A DNA stretch of 64,000 bases from Vibrio gazogenes (GTDB lineage Bacteria > Pseudomonadota > Gammaproteobacteria > Enterobacterales > Vibrionaceae), in NCBI RefSeq assembly GCF_002196515.1, contig NZ_CP018835.1, forward strand, positions 1,488,001-1,552,000. Reading direction: 5' to 3'. Every line of letters starts with the position of its first letter. Position 1 is the stretch's first letter. The position numbers and the translations under genes are program-made. Of this stretch, positions 46,901 to 56,800 are shown in pieces. Under the pieces are notes generated by a model, which saw only the letters and a program-made list of their open reading frames with translations, searched no databases and was not told where the DNA came from.

Positions 46901-47855
46901 TTCGCCCGGCGACAGGCGCACCGATCACCACATCATCCTGACTGGCCAGACGGCTCATTAACGTCGCCCAACTGGCAAACAGCGTCATAAACAGGGTGGT
47001 ATCATGGCGCTGTCCCAAGGCTTTCAAAGCAGCAGTTAACGTCCGGTCCAACGTAAAATTCACACTGGCACCGGCATGATCCTGCACCGACGGACGTGGA
47101 AAATCGGTTTTAAGCGCCAGACACTCCGGTGCATCTTTCAGTTGTCCGACCCAGTAATCCCGTTGACGGGGAATAACAGATTCAGCGAGGGATTGTTGCC
47201 AGTGGGCATAATCAGCGAACTGAATCGGTAACGGGGGCAGCGGGTTACTTTGTCCCTGACACAATGCGGCATATAAGGTACCGACTTCGCGGATAAACAC
47301 GCTCATCGACCATCCATCGGCAATGGCATGGTGGAGGGCAACACGCAGCACGAACTCATTTTGTTGAACATGGATCAATTCAGCTCTGACCAATGGCCCT
47401 GCCGAGAGATCAAAATGGGGCAAATAAGGCTCAGAGAGATCGACTTGATCAAGATTGATCTCATCAAGTAAGAATCCGGTATCCGCTGGCATCATCTGCT
47501 GGAAAGGTTGCCCGTCCCGCGTAATAAAAATGGTTCTGAGGGCTTCATGGCGGGAGACCATGTGATCCAGTGTTTGTCGTAAGATGTCGATATTCAGCAG
47601 ACCTTTCAGCCGGAATGAACCGTTGATAATATAGGCGTCGGATGCACTCGTCTCCATTTCAGACAGAAACCAGATCCGTCGCTGTGCCAGTGCTAAAGGC
47701 TCTCCTTCCGGAGAGCGGGCGACAGGTTCAATGGCGGCAGGCTTGTCTTTCTTTTTTCGTTTCAGGCCTCTTGCTTTTGCCAGCTCAAATAATTTGACGA
47801 CATCATCGCCAGACAAGTTATTCATCGATGCACCCAAATCATCATTTGTACTCAT
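34962..47855 (-). CDS. NRPS 2: C-A(Val-like)-T-E/C-A(Gly)-T-C-A(Ser)-T-C-A(Val-like)-T (modules 5-8)
   Basis: This 4297-residue synthetase adds residues 5-8. A short charged N-terminus (1-50, LARGLKRKKKDK-like) may dock with NRPS 1. Order: C (50-475, HHAIADGWS), A5 (490-1000), T near 1030 with LGGQSLL; dual E/C (1060-1570, HHLLAEQGD and HHLCNDHTT), A6 (1580-2100), T near 2128; C (2170-2610, HHIISDGWS), A7 (2630-3150), T near 3190; C (3230-3660, HHMITDGWS), A8 (3690-4195), T near 4233. Eye-read pockets: A5 D-A-F-W-L-G-C-T-F (valine-like), A6 D-I-L-Q-L-G-M-V-W (glycine), A7 D-V-W-H-F-S-L-V-D (serine), A8 D-A-L-W-L-G-G-T-F (valine-like). The E/C makes residue 5 D. No TE. GGGAG lies 9 bases before the ATG, 15 bases after the NRPS 1 stop. 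Confidence 0.93.
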   Translation of the reverse strand: MSTNDDLGASMNNLSGDDVVKLFELAKARGLKRKKKDKPAAIEPVARSPEGEPLALAQRRIWFLSEMETSASDAYIINGSFRLKGLLNIDILRQTLDHMVSRHEALRTIFITRDGQPFQQMMPADTGFLLDEINLDQVDLSEPYLPHFDLSAGPLVRAELIHVQQNEFVLRVALHHAIADGWSMSVFIREVGTLYAALCQGQSNPLPPLPIQFADYAHWQQSLAESVIPRQRDYWVGQLKDAPECLALKTDFPRPSVQDHAGASVNFTLDRTLTAALKALGQRHDTTLFMTLFASWATLMSRLASQDDVVIGAPVAGRNRAELEGLIGMFVNTQALRVDLSQQPNTPALLAQVKTTALAAQSNQDMPFEQVVEAVLTNRNPAYTPLFQVIFALQNLPDSTLSLPDISLSPEEEPFRTAKFDLSLLLSESGDTLSGYLNYATALFEKATVERYLGYWIRLLQGMVEQPELPVTALPILDDEQFHTVIHQYNQNRYDYPADKGVHTLFAEQVNASPDATAVVTDDGDLTYAVLEARANAFAYRLQTLGVQPGQRVAILLPRSAALIQAELAILKVGGVYVPLDPTAPTERLDYILDNSGATVLIAEPGATADYPTLTVLEIDASLVNETREQPVSVPVSGDAPAYVMYTSGSTGQPKGVVIPHRGIARLVINNGYITVQPADRFSFSANPAFDATTFEIWTPLLNGAAVVVIDQDTLLNVQAFEQALIDHQVSVLWMTIGLFNQYAQDLKTVLPGLRYVLFGGDSPDPMVIRRMLSEGAPQHVVHCYGPTETTTFATTHEVTAVDEDAVNIPLGYPIGNTQIYLLNDQRQPVPQGVVGELYIGGDGVALGYLNQDELTAERFIPDPYSSQPNARMYKTGDLGYRHPDGTLEFIGRNDFQVKIRGFRIELGEIEVALLSSGADSAVVLAQGEDAGSKRLVAYFTTQDPQITAAELKSRLAERLPDYMVPKAYVALDHMPLNANGKVDRKALPEPDESAFVRQAFTAPEGVVESTLAEIWSALLGVEQVGRDDNFFELGGQSLLAVQMIERLRQQGYQMVIRDLFARPTLAALAETLVAHTTNPQSKIPPNLIPAGCQHITPEMLPLVTLSQPEIDRISQTVAGGAANIQDIYPLAPLQEGILFHHLLAEQGDPYITRFIQSFRCEAEIETFISALQHVVQRHDILRTAVVWDGLETPVQVVWREAPVVLKTLQAAQLEHVEPTGDVADALSRHFDPARTRMDIQRAPMIEIYKVADPAQDRWLLCFLFHHLCNDHTTLELLVEEVQSYMTGREAMLPKPLPFRNFVAQTTLNQSDRDEHLRYFQALLGDLDEPCVPFGLQTQSELTEGVHVAIDPHLADQVRVLARQKGLSPAALFHLAWGLVVRMATGQDDVVFGTVLFGRMAGGEGADRVLGMFLNTLPLRISFAGASVESALAQTQQRLGELLEHEHTSLALAQQCSGLSNQTPLFSSLLNYRYQGGSAQHTEESDALGTVVFAAENTNYPLTVAVNDIVNGGFSLDIHVSRSIGGDRIGAMLVTALNGLVNTLMTPSDISLPETSIDQLDLLPVEERHLVLDTFNQTTMPYPEQACLHQLFESQAAQTPDATAVVSGNDSLSYAALNTQANQLAHRLIALGVTPGSYVAVMVERSCAMVTTLLATLKAGGAYVPLDPLFPSERLQYMVADSRPVVLISDGSVDVAQTFGEQAAQLQVLELNRESLADEPVSNPEVATLSGDHLAYVIYTSGSTGQPKGVMVPHRAVVNFLTSQQQQHQVSGDDRLLAVTTISFDIHVLEIYLPLSSGAALHLADKALARDGEALAAYLDNQAITLFQATPATWKLLLAAGWQGSPRLTGLIGGESFSKVLADEILGRVGRLWNMYGPTETTVWSATHPLHLSDAGVLIGQPIGNTRIYILDERHQPVPVGVSGEIYIAGAGVTAGYLNRDDLTAERFIADPFVAESGALMYQTGDLGRWDSEGRIRCLGRSDFQVKIRGFRIELGEIESLMQGYAGIADAVVAAPEMADGEPRLVGYYVAEDTAQSGEGFEEGLKAELRRRLPDYMVPGIYIALDAFPLTPNGKVDRKALPAVDASDLPQRAYEPPQGDVEVQLAEIWSGLLGVSQVGRHDDFFELGGHSLIAIQLVSRIRVALGLEISLTTLFAHPVLSELAATLQDRDLTPSQQRLPAITRDASQQTPPLSLAQQRLWFLSRMNPAASSAYIIAGGTRLHGRLNIEALQQALDRIVARHEILRTHFIECDGLATQVITSETVGFPLVMETQTDVPFQPQFSLDSGRLLQGQLVRISDEEHWLRIAMHHIISDGWSVNVFIRELGELYNAFTQGDADPLPPLSIQYGDFAAWQQRYLQGDVLQQQQAYWAQQLQGIPECLTLPTDHIRPAYQSYDGAVIPVQFDQAITDGLKDLSRRHGCTLYMTLLASWSALMGRLASQDDVVIGSPIAGRTSAEVEPLIGMFVNTQAIRVDLSDHPNTIDLLAQVKDTALAAQAHQDIPFEQVVESVAPTRNMSHPPLFQVMLSLQNTPQETQALSGVTLSLLETERRTAQFDLSLDLFEMDGQLSGTLNYATALFDAGTVERYLGYWHALLQQMVSVPTQAVGSLNILPNVERDLVLNQFNLTQTAFPDEACLHTLIEAQVARSPDATAVVFDDQSLSYAELNAQANQLAHWLIEQGVRPDSRVAVCLERSCELVVSLLAILKAGGAYVPLDPGYPSERLTYMLSDSAPVALLTCDSLVARLGEIPATTRLVDLASPVQPWLDSPTTNPVIAALTNRHLAYIIYTSGSTGLPKGVMNEHRGVVNRLHWMQQDYGFNADDVILQKTPFSFDVSVWEFFCPLWSGATLLMAKPEGHKDPDYLKTLMTTQGVTIVHFVPPMLQSFLEVVSPDDCPSLRLVFCSGEALPAEAIRKSYARLPQIELHNLYGPTEAAVDVTAWHCPRQLAGDRVSIGRPVANTRMYVLDSEGHPVPVGVEGELYIGGVQVARGYLNRDELTAERFVANPYTADEHAHPVMYRTGDVGCWLPDGTIEYRGRNDDQVKIRGFRIELGEISSALQGCTGVQDGVVVARAFGTRSEKQSADKQLVGYYTAAQADAVPDVAALKAELSERLPAHMVPAVYVVIDAMPLTPNGKVNRKALPEPDISSVVRHEYQAPVGDAEQQLAAIWSALLGVDQVGRADNFFELGGHSLLAVRMVSRVREQLGRELSLTTLFSHSTLHEVAALLEDAQGSTLPAITPLPEGQAIPLSLAQKRLWFLSQMDAQATAAYTVPRSVRLQGKLDVDALQRALDQIVARHAALRTHFALVADEPIQVVSAPSVGFPLTYLDGEGVMDELAPLSPTFDLTQGPLIQGQLIRVSDREHWLRIVMHHMITDGWSMGIFNRELAALYTAHCNGQVDPLPPLTLQYGDYAAWQQTHLQGEVLQRQQQYWHEQLRDIPDCLTLPTDRPRPAHQDYSGASLPITVSRELTEQLRQLSQRRGCTLYMTLLAGWSVAMGRLSGQDDIVIGSPIAGRTQSDVEGLIGMFVNSMAMRVQLTEGLNTQDLLAQVKETALAAQANQDMPFEQVVETVAPVRSLSHAPIFQVMFALQNTPTDQIQLPELTLEALDNALSTAQFDLSLEIHEHDGGLNGYLTYATALFEPETVQRYLSYWITVLEGMVRQPELPVGALPMLSDSEQQHMLQHFNQTDFDYPSDCGVHTLFSQQASTSPDAIALITEAGEWRYSELEGSANALAHRLQTLGVIPGQRVAVRLPRSAALVVAELAILKCGGVYVPLDPNAPAERQRYVLDDCGAEVLLTESETTPDSLSLKVLTLSESLLNEHREEAVSVAVQGDAPAYVMYTSGSTGQPKGVVVPHRAIARLVLNNGYMAVQPSDRIALAANPAFDATTLEVWAPLLNGAAVVVIEQETLLNVHAFAQVLTQHQVSILWLTVGLFNQYAQGLQSVFPNLRYLLVGGDALDPAVIRRVLSESAPQHLLNGYGPTETTTFALTHEITAVDEHAVSIPLGRPIGNTQVYLLNSHGQPVPQGVVGELYIGGDGVALGYLNQAELTAERFVPDPYASSANARMYRTGDLGYLRADGTIEFVGRNDFQVKVRGFRIELGEIESALVSCGVASAVVIATGDSASKRLVAYFTQGEERLTASELKSRLAACLPSYMVPAAYVALAEMPLTANGKVDRRALPEPDETAFVVRQYEAPKNAMETTLADIWCQLLNVERVGRQDDFFELGGHSLLAVRLISEIQHHLHIEVTITELFEHSVLSALAMKLAYIKLSAFASQDIENMAQRLAKGKK
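35281..36930 (-). repeat. Val-like A repeat, copy in module 8
   Basis: About 1.65 kb matching 48169-49818 at a constant offset of 12888 bases. Near identity is interrupted by a sharply diverged patch at about 36370-36525. Confidence 0.9.
38257..40009 (-). repeat. Ser A-T repeat, copy in module 7
   Basis: Second copy of the 1.75-kb serine block. It shares its downstream carrier and C-domain start (about 38040-38257) with the copy at 51145, so the similarity extends past the A-T unit there. Confidence 0.9.
41471..43155 (-). repeat. Gly A-T repeat, copy in module 6
   Basis: About 1.7 kb nearly identical to 57677-59361 at a constant offset of 16206 bases with no net indel. It covers the glycine-activating adenylation domain and the carrier start. 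Confidence 0.9.
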
Positions 47856-47870
47856 GGTGTATGACTCCCA

Positions 47871-50800
47871 TTATTCTGCTAAATCCATTAAATCGCTGAC
47901 ATCAAACTCAGCAAGACCGATATAAGCCACACGTTGACTGAACGCGGCTAATGTGGGATGAGAGAAAAGCTCAACCAATGGCACTTCCAAATCCAGTTCA
48001 TTGCGAATTCTTGAAATTAATTGGGCAGCCAGCAATGAATGTCCCCCCAACTCGAAGAAACTGTCCTGACGACCGACGGCGGCTACCGGCAGTAACGCTT
48101 GCCAGATCTCAGCAACCATCTCTTCCAATTCACCCTGCGGTGCTTCATATTCCTGACGAACCAACGCCGTTTCATCCGGCTCCGGCAATGCTCTGCGGTC
48201 AACTTTACCGTTAGCCGTCAACGGCATCTCTGCCAGCGCAACATACGCCGCCGGTACCATGTAACTCGGTAAACATGCCGCCAAACGGGACTTCAGCTCA
48301 CCCGCTGTCAGTCTCTCTTCTCCCTGAGTGAAGTAAGCCACCAGACGTTTTGATGCGGAATCACCCGTCGCGATGACCACCGCTGAAGCCACGCCACACG
48401 ACACTAACGCTGACTCAATCTCGCCCAGCTCGATCCGGAAACCGCGCACCTTGACCTGAAAATCATTGCGACCGACAAACTCAATCGTTCCGTCTGCGCG
48501 TAAATACCCCAGGTCTCCCGTCCGGTACATCCGTGCATTCGCTGACGAGGCATACGGGTCCGGCACAAACCGCTCTGCGGTTAATTCCGCTTGATTGAGA
48601 TAACCCAATGCCACCCCGTCACCGCCGATATACAGCTCACCAACCACACCTTGCGGTACCGGCTGACCGTGACTGTTGAGTAAATACACTTGGGTATTGC
48701 CGATCGGACGACCCAACGGAATGCTCACCGCATGTTCATCCACCGCGGTGATTTCATGGGTCAGGGCGAATGTTGTGGTTTCCGTCGGACCATAACCATT
48801 GAGCAGATGCTGCGGGGCACTCTCAGACAGCACCCGACGAATTACCGCCGGGTCAAGCGCATCACCACCGACCAACAGATAACGCAGGTTGGGGAATACC
48901 GATTGCAACCCTTGGGCATACTGATTAAACAAGCCGACCGTCAGCCACAGAATACTGACCTGATGCTGCGTTAATACTTGGGCAAAGGCATGGACGTTCA
49001 GGAGCGTCTCTTGCTCAATCACCACCACCGCCGCGCCATTGAGCAGCGGTGCCCACACTTCTAACGTGGTCGCATCGAATGCGGGGTTAGCCGCCAGCGC
49101 AATCCGGTCTGAAGGTTGCACCGCCATATAGCCGTTGTTCAGGACCAGCCTTGCAATGGCCCGGTGTGGTACCACGACACCTTTTGGCTGACCGGTTGAG
49201 CCTGAGGTGTACATCACATAGGCAGGTGAGTCACCTTGTACCGCAACCGACACGGCTTCATCACGGGTTTCATTAAGCAGCGATGAGGTTATCTCCAGGA
49301 CGGGTAAAGATGAATCATCATCCGCAGTCCCCGCTTCTGCAAGCATGAGCGTTGCGCCGCTATCGCTTAATACATAATCCAGTCGCTCCGTCGGCGCTGC
49401 CGGGTCGAGCGGTACATACACCCCACCACATTTTAAAATCGCCAGCTCTGCCACCACTAACGCGGCTGAACGCGGCAACCGCACGGCGACTCGCTGACCG
49501 GGGATCACACCCAAAGTTTGTAAGCGGTGCGCCAGCGCATTGGCACTTCCCTCTAGCTCGCTATAACGCCATTCACCCGCTTCGGTGATGAGCACGATGG
49601 CATCCGGTGCAGTGCTCGCCTGTTGGCTGAACAGCGTATGAACCCCACAATCGGACGGGTAGTCAAAGTCGGTTTGATTGAAGTGTTGCAGCATATGCTG
49701 CTGCTCACTGTCGGTAAGCATCGGCAGAGCATCGACGGGTAACTCAGGCTGACGGACCATCCCTTCTAATACGGTGATCCAATAACTGAGGTAACGCTGC
49801 ACGGTTTCCGGCTCAAATAACGCAGTTGCATAATTGAGCATCCCTTCAATGCGATCCGCTGATTCATGGACGATTAAACTCAGATCAAATTGGGCACTCG
49901 TGGATTCTTCAGCCAATAACGACAAGGTCATCCCACCAAGCTCAATCTTCTCTTCCGGTAAGTTTTGTAATGCAAACAACACCTGAAAAATCGGGCTGTA
50001 AGCGAGACTTCGTGTGGGAGCAACCGCCTCAACCACTTGCTCAAACGGAATATCTTGATGCGCCTGTGCCTGCAACGACGTTGTTTTAATCTGATTTAAC
50101 AACGCAACACTATTCGGCTGTTCACTTAAGTTGACCCGGAGTGCCTGAGTGTTAACAAACATCCCAATCAGGTCTTCCAGTTCAGTTTGCGTCCGTCCGG
50201 CGACCGGAGAACCGATCACAATATCGTCCTGACCGGAAAGACGGCTCATGACCACAGACCATCCGGCTAATAAAGTCATATAGAGCGTACTGCGATGGCG
50301 TTGGCTAAACTCACGTAAAGACGCAGTGAGTGATGGCGATAAATGAACCGAAACCGCCGCACCGGTGTAATTCTGTGTCGCCGGACGAGGTCGGTCTGTC
50401 GGTAATGTCAGACAATCCGGAATATCATGCAGTTGCTTCGTCCAATACTGCTGTTGACGTTGCAATACCTCGCCCTGCAAATGGGCCTGCTGCCATGCCG
50501 CATAATCACCATACTGAATACGCAATGGTGGTAACGGGTTGGGTAGTCCCTGACAGAATGCCCGATACAATGTCGAAAGTTCACGGGTCAGCACGCCAAT
50601 TGACCAACCATCAGCAATCATATGGTGCATCGCTATGCGCAGCCAATGCTCGTTTTCGTGAATACGGATCAATTGTCCTTGAATCAATGTGCCTCGGGTT
50701 AACTCGAATTCAGGCTGGAATGGTGACAACTCATCGATTAATGTCTCCCCATCCAGCCAAGACATCGGAAACTCATGCCAGGCTTTACCGACAACCTGTA

Positions 50801-53800
50801 CAGGAACACCATCGAGATCGACAAAGTGCGTCCGTAACGGTGCATGTCGCGACACAATCTGATTCAGCGCCCGCTGTAATGCATCAATGTTTAACTGACC
50901 TTCCAGACGCAACCCACCGGAAATCACATAGGCTGAAACAGAGTCAGGATCCATCTGAGATAAGAACCACAAGCGTTTTTGCGCCAGAGATAGTGGAATG
51001 GCTTGCCCCTCTGGCAGTGGCGTAATCGCAGGTAAGGTTGAACCTTGTGCATCCTCAAGCAGCGCTGCCACTTCATGTAATGTCGAATGAGAAAACAGTG
51101 TCGTCAGTGATAATTCCCGCCCCAACTGCTCACGCACCCGTGACACCATCCGCACCGCCAGCAAGGAGTGACCGCCCAACTCAAAGAAGTTGTCGGCACG
51201 GCCCACTTGCTCAACACCCAACAACGCTGACCAAATCGCTGCCAGTTGCTGCTCCGCATCACCCACCGGCGCTTGATATTCATGCCGCACCACCGCGCTG
51301 ATATCCGGCTCCGGTAATGCCTTACGGTTCACTTTGCCGTTCGGTGTTAATGGCATCGCATCAATCACCACATACACCGCCGGTACCATGTGCGCCGGTA
51401 AGCGCTCAGACAACTCGGCTTTCAGGGCTGCCACATCCGGCACGACATTCGTGTCTACCGCGGTGTAGTAACCGACTAACTGTTTATCAGCGCTCTGTTT
51501 TTCAGAACGGGTACCGAATGCTCGCGCAACTACCACACCATCCTGAACACCGGTACAACCTTGTAGTGCTGAACTGATTTCACCCAGCTCGATACGGAAA
51601 CCACGGATTTTGACCTGGTCATCATTGCGGCCCCGATACTCAATCGTCCCGTCCGGTAACCAGCAACCCACATCGCCAGTACGGTACATCACCGGATAGT
51701 GATGCTTGTCGTACGGATTGGCAACAAACCGCTCAGCCGTCAATTCATCACGGTTGAGATAACCCCGTGCGACCTGAACACCACCAATGTATAACTCCCC
51801 TTCAACACCCACCGGTACCGGATGCCCCTCACTGTCGAGCACATACATCTGCGTATTGGCAACCGGACGTCCGATTGAAACTCGGTCACCCACCAGTTGC
51901 CGTGGACAGTGCCATGCCGTGACATCCACCGCCGCTTCCGTCGGCCCATACAGGTTATGTAATTCAATCTGGGGTAAACGCGTATAGCTCTTGCGTATCG
52001 CTTCCGCCGGTAGCGCTTCACCACTACAGAACACCAAGCGCAGGCTCGGACAATCATTCGGGCTGACCACCTCAAGGAAGCTCTGCAACATTGGGGGGAC
52101 AAAGTGCACAATCGTTACCCCTTGGGTGGTCATAAGGTTTTTTAAGTAATCCGGGTCTTTGTGCCCTTCGGGTTTCGCCATCAATAATGTAGCGCCCGAC
52201 CACAGCGGGCAGAAGAATTCCCACACCGACACATCAAAACTGAATGGGGTTTTCTGCAATACCACATCATCTGCGTTGAACCCGTAGTCTTGTTGCATCC
52301 AGTGCAGACGATTGACCACGCCACGATGCTCGTTCATCACCCCTTTCGGTAAACCCGTCGAGCCCGACGTGTAAATGATGTATGCCAGATGACGGTTGGT
52401 CAGCGCTGCCACTACCGGATTGGTTGTCGGACTATCAAGCCATGGTTGCACCGGAGAGGCCAAATCGACTAAACGGGTTGTTTCAGGAATCTCTCCCAGA
52501 CGTGCCACTAAACTATCGCAGGTCAACAAGGCCACCGGCGCACTGTCGGATAACATATACGTCAGTCGCTCACTCGGATAACCCGGGTCGAGCGGAACAT
52601 ACGCGCCGCCCGCTTTGAGAATCGCCAGCAGAGAGACCACCAGCTCACAGCTTCTTTCCAGACAGACCGCAACCCGACTATCCGGACGCACGCCCTGTTC
52701 AATCAGCCAGTGCGCCAGTTGGTTTGCCTGTGCATTAAGCTCGGCATAACTGAGCGACTGGTCGTCAAACACTACCGCGGTCGCGTCTGGGCTACGGGCC
52801 ACCTGCGCTTCAATCAGCGTATGCAGACAGGATGCGTCAGGGAATGACGTTTGGGTCTGGTTAAACTGATTGAGCACGAGGTCGCGTTCACGATCCGCCA
52901 AAATGGTGAGTTGGTTTACGGGTGCAGATGGTTGAGCAGCAAGAGTGCTCACGAGTTCGGTCAAGGCGGTCATCAACATGCCACCAAGTCGCTCACCACT
53001 AAGACGCGAATTGACATGAATATCCAGTGAAAAACCACCCGTCACAATATCGTTGACAGCGACTGTCAGCGGATAGTTGGTATTTTCTGCGGCAATCTCA
53101 AGGGAGCCGAGTATCTCTTGGTCTGCCGAATCGGTCTGAGCACTGCCCCCTTGATAACGATAGTTCAAAAGCGAACTGAACAGTGGGGTGTGATTACTCA
53201 AACCGCTGCACTGTTGTGCCAAGGCAAGAGACGTATGTTCATGTTCCAGTAATTCAGCCAAACGCTGTTGAGTCTGTATCAGTGCCGATTCAACCGATGC
53301 ATCCGCAAAAGAGAGCCGTAATGGTAATGTGTTGAGGAACATCCCCAAGACCCGATCCGCGCCTTCACCACCGGCCATACGGCCGAACAGCACCGTACCG
53401 AAGACGATATCGTCTTGTCCGGTAGCTCGCTGAACAACCACGCCCCAAGCAAGATGGAACAGCGCCGCCGGACTGATACTGAAACGACGGGACAACTCAC
53501 GAATCGTTCGTGCGACATCGTCAGCTATCGCCACATGGGTTGCTTCGACGTGCGCATCGTCACCGGATGCCTGTAGCCCGAATGGGTCACAAGGTTCATC
53601 GATATCACCCAGCAACTCACGGAAATAGTGAAGATGTGCATCGTGATTGGCGTTCAGCGTTGTTTGCGCGACAAAGTCACGGAACGGCAATGGTCTTGGC
53701 AGTGACGCTTCACGACCGGCAATATAGGCTTGCACCTCTTCGATCAGTAATTCCAGTGTGGTGTGATCGTTACACAAGTGATGAAGCAGAAAACAGAGTA

Positions 53801-56800
53801 ACCAACGGCCTTCCGCAGGATCGGCCACTTTATAGGCTTCAATCATCGGTGCGCGCTGAATATCCATTCGTGTGTGCGCCGGTTCAAAGTGACGACATAA
53901 ACGATCCGCCACTCGCTCAAGGTCCCCATCATCGCCACAATGAGCATCATCCAGTTGAGTGACTGATAATGTTTGCAACACAACCGGGGCTTCGCGCCAA
54001 ACAACCTGAACCGGAGTGTCGATACCATCCCAGACAACCGCAGTGCGCAGAATGTCATGTCGTTGCACCACGTGCTGAAGCGCCGTGATGAAAGTATCAA
54101 TATCAGCTTCATGATTGAAGCTTTGAATCACACGCGTCACATAAGGGTCACCTTGCTGCGCCAACACATGGTGGAACAGAATACCTTCCTGTAGCGGTGC
54201 CAGCGGATAGATATCTTGAATATTGGCGGTTCCGCCCTCAACGGTCTGACTGATGACATCGATCGCCTTCTGATCGAGTGTCACCAACGGTAACATCTCC
54301 GGCGTGATATGCTGGCAATTAGCCGGAATCAGATTCGCTGGAATCTCGTTCTCAGAGCTCGCTTCTTGTATTTCTAATGTTTCAGCCAATTCTGCCAGTG
54401 TGATACGGGAAAACAGATGACGGATCACTAACTGATAACCGTGTTGTCGCAAACGATCGGCCATCCGCACCGCCAGCAAGGAGTGACCGCCCAACTCAAA
54501 GAAGTTGTCGGCACGACCCACCTGTTCAACACCCAAAAGCTCTGACCAAATGGCTGCCAGTTGCTGCTCCGCATCACCCACCGGCGCTTGATATTCATGC
54601 CGTACCACCGCGCTGATATCCGGCTCCGGTAATGCCTTACGGTTCACTTTGCCGTTCGGTGTTAATGGCATCGCATCAATCACCACATACACCGCCGGTA
54701 CCATGTGCGCCGGTAAGCGCTCAGACAACTCGGCTTTCAGGGCTGCCACATCCGGCACAACATTCGTGTCAACCGCCGTGTAGTAACCGACTAACTGTTT
54801 ATCAGCGCTCTGTTTTTCAGAACGGGTACCGAAGGCTCGCGCAACCACCACACCATCCTGTACACCGGTACAACCTTGTAGCGCTGAGCTGATTTCACCC
54901 AGCTCAATCCGGAAACCACGGATTTTGACCTGGTCATCATTGCGGCCCCGATATTCAATCGTGCCGTCCGGTAACCAGCAACCCACATCGCCGGTACGGT
55001 ACATCAACGGATGAGCGTGCTCATCAGCGGTATACGGATTGGCAACAAACCGCTCAGCCGTCAGCTCATCACGGTTGAGATAACCCCGTGCGACCTGAAC
55101 ACCACCAATGTATAACTCCCCTTCAACACCCACCGGTACCGGATGCCCCTCACTATCGAGGACATACATCTGAGTATTCGCAACCGGACGACCGATTGAA
55201 ACCCGGTCTCCCGCTAGTTGCCGTGGACAGTGCCATGCTGTCACATCCACCGCCGCTTCCGTCGGCCCATACAGGTTATGTAATTCAATCTGGGGTAAAC
55301 GCGCATAACTCTTGCGTATCGCTTCCGCCGGTAGCGCTTCACCACTACAGAACACCAAGCGCAGGCTCGGACAATCATCAGGGCTGACCACCTCAAGGAA
55401 GCTCTGCAACATTGGGGGGACAAAGTGCACAATCGTTACCCCTTGGGTGGTCATAAGGGTTTTTAAGTAATCCGGGTCTTTGTGCCCTTCGGGTTTCGCC
55501 ATCAGTAATGTCGCCCCCGACCAAAGCGGGCAGAAGAATTCCCACACCGACACATCAAAACTGAACGGGGTTTTCTGCAATACCACATCATCCGGACCAA
55601 ACCCGTAGTCTTGTTGCATCCAGTGCAGACGATTGACCACACCGCGGTGCTCGTTCATCACCCCTTTCGGTAAGCCGGTCGAGCCCGACGTGTAAATGAT
55701 GTATGCCAGATGACGGTTGGTCAGCTCAGCTACCACAGGATTGGTTGTCGGACTATCAAGCCATGGTTGCACCGGAGAGGCCAAATCGACTAAACGTGTG
55801 GTGTCCGGAATCTCTCCCAGACGTGCCACTAAACTGTCACAGGTCAGCAAGACCACCGGCGCACTGTCGGATAACATATACGTCAGTCGCTCACTCGGAT
55901 AACCCGGGTCGAGCGGAACATACGCGCCACCCGCTTTGAGAATCGCCAGCAGAGATACCACCAGCTCACAGCTTCTTTCCAGACAGACCGCAACCCGACT
56001 ATCCGGACGCACGCCCTGTTCAATCAGCCAGTGCGCCAGTTGGTTCGCCTGCGCATTAAGCTCGGCATAACTGAGCGACTGGTCGTCAAACACCACCGCG
56101 GTCGCGTCTGGGCTGCGAGCCACCTGCGCTTCAATCAGCGTATGCAGACAGGATGCGTCAGGGAATGCGGTTTGGGTCTGGTTGAACTGATTGAGCACAA
56201 GGTCACGTTCCTCGTCCGGGAGGATATTCAGTGAGCCAACCGCTTGGGTAGGTACCGAGACCATCTGCTGTAACAAAGCGTGCCAGTATCCGAGATAGCG
56301 TTCAACGGTGCCTGCATCAAAGAGAGCCGTGGCATAATGCAGGGTTGCTTCAAGCTGATCATCTGTCGGAGACACAAATAGGCTCAAATCAAACTGTACG
56401 GTTGAGACTTCAGCTTCAACCGGTGAGATCGACAGCCCCGGTAATTGCAAATCACCATCAGGGACATTCTGTAAAGCGAACATCACCTGAAAAATCGGCG
56501 AATGCGATAAACTGCGTTTCGGTGCGACGGATTCCACCACCTGCTCAAACGGAATCTCCTGATGCGCTTGTGCCGCCAGAGCAGTTGCTTTCACCTGTGA
56601 CAACAGGTCAATCGTGTTTGGATTGTCAGAGAAGTCGACTCGCATCGCCTGCGTATTAACGAACATGCCGATCAGTGGCTCAAGTTCAGCCCGGGTCCGG
56701 CCCGCGATCGGCGAGCCAATCACCACATCATCCTGACTGGCAAGACGTCCCATCAATGCGGACCAACTGGCTAATAAAGTCATGTAGAGGGTACAACCGT

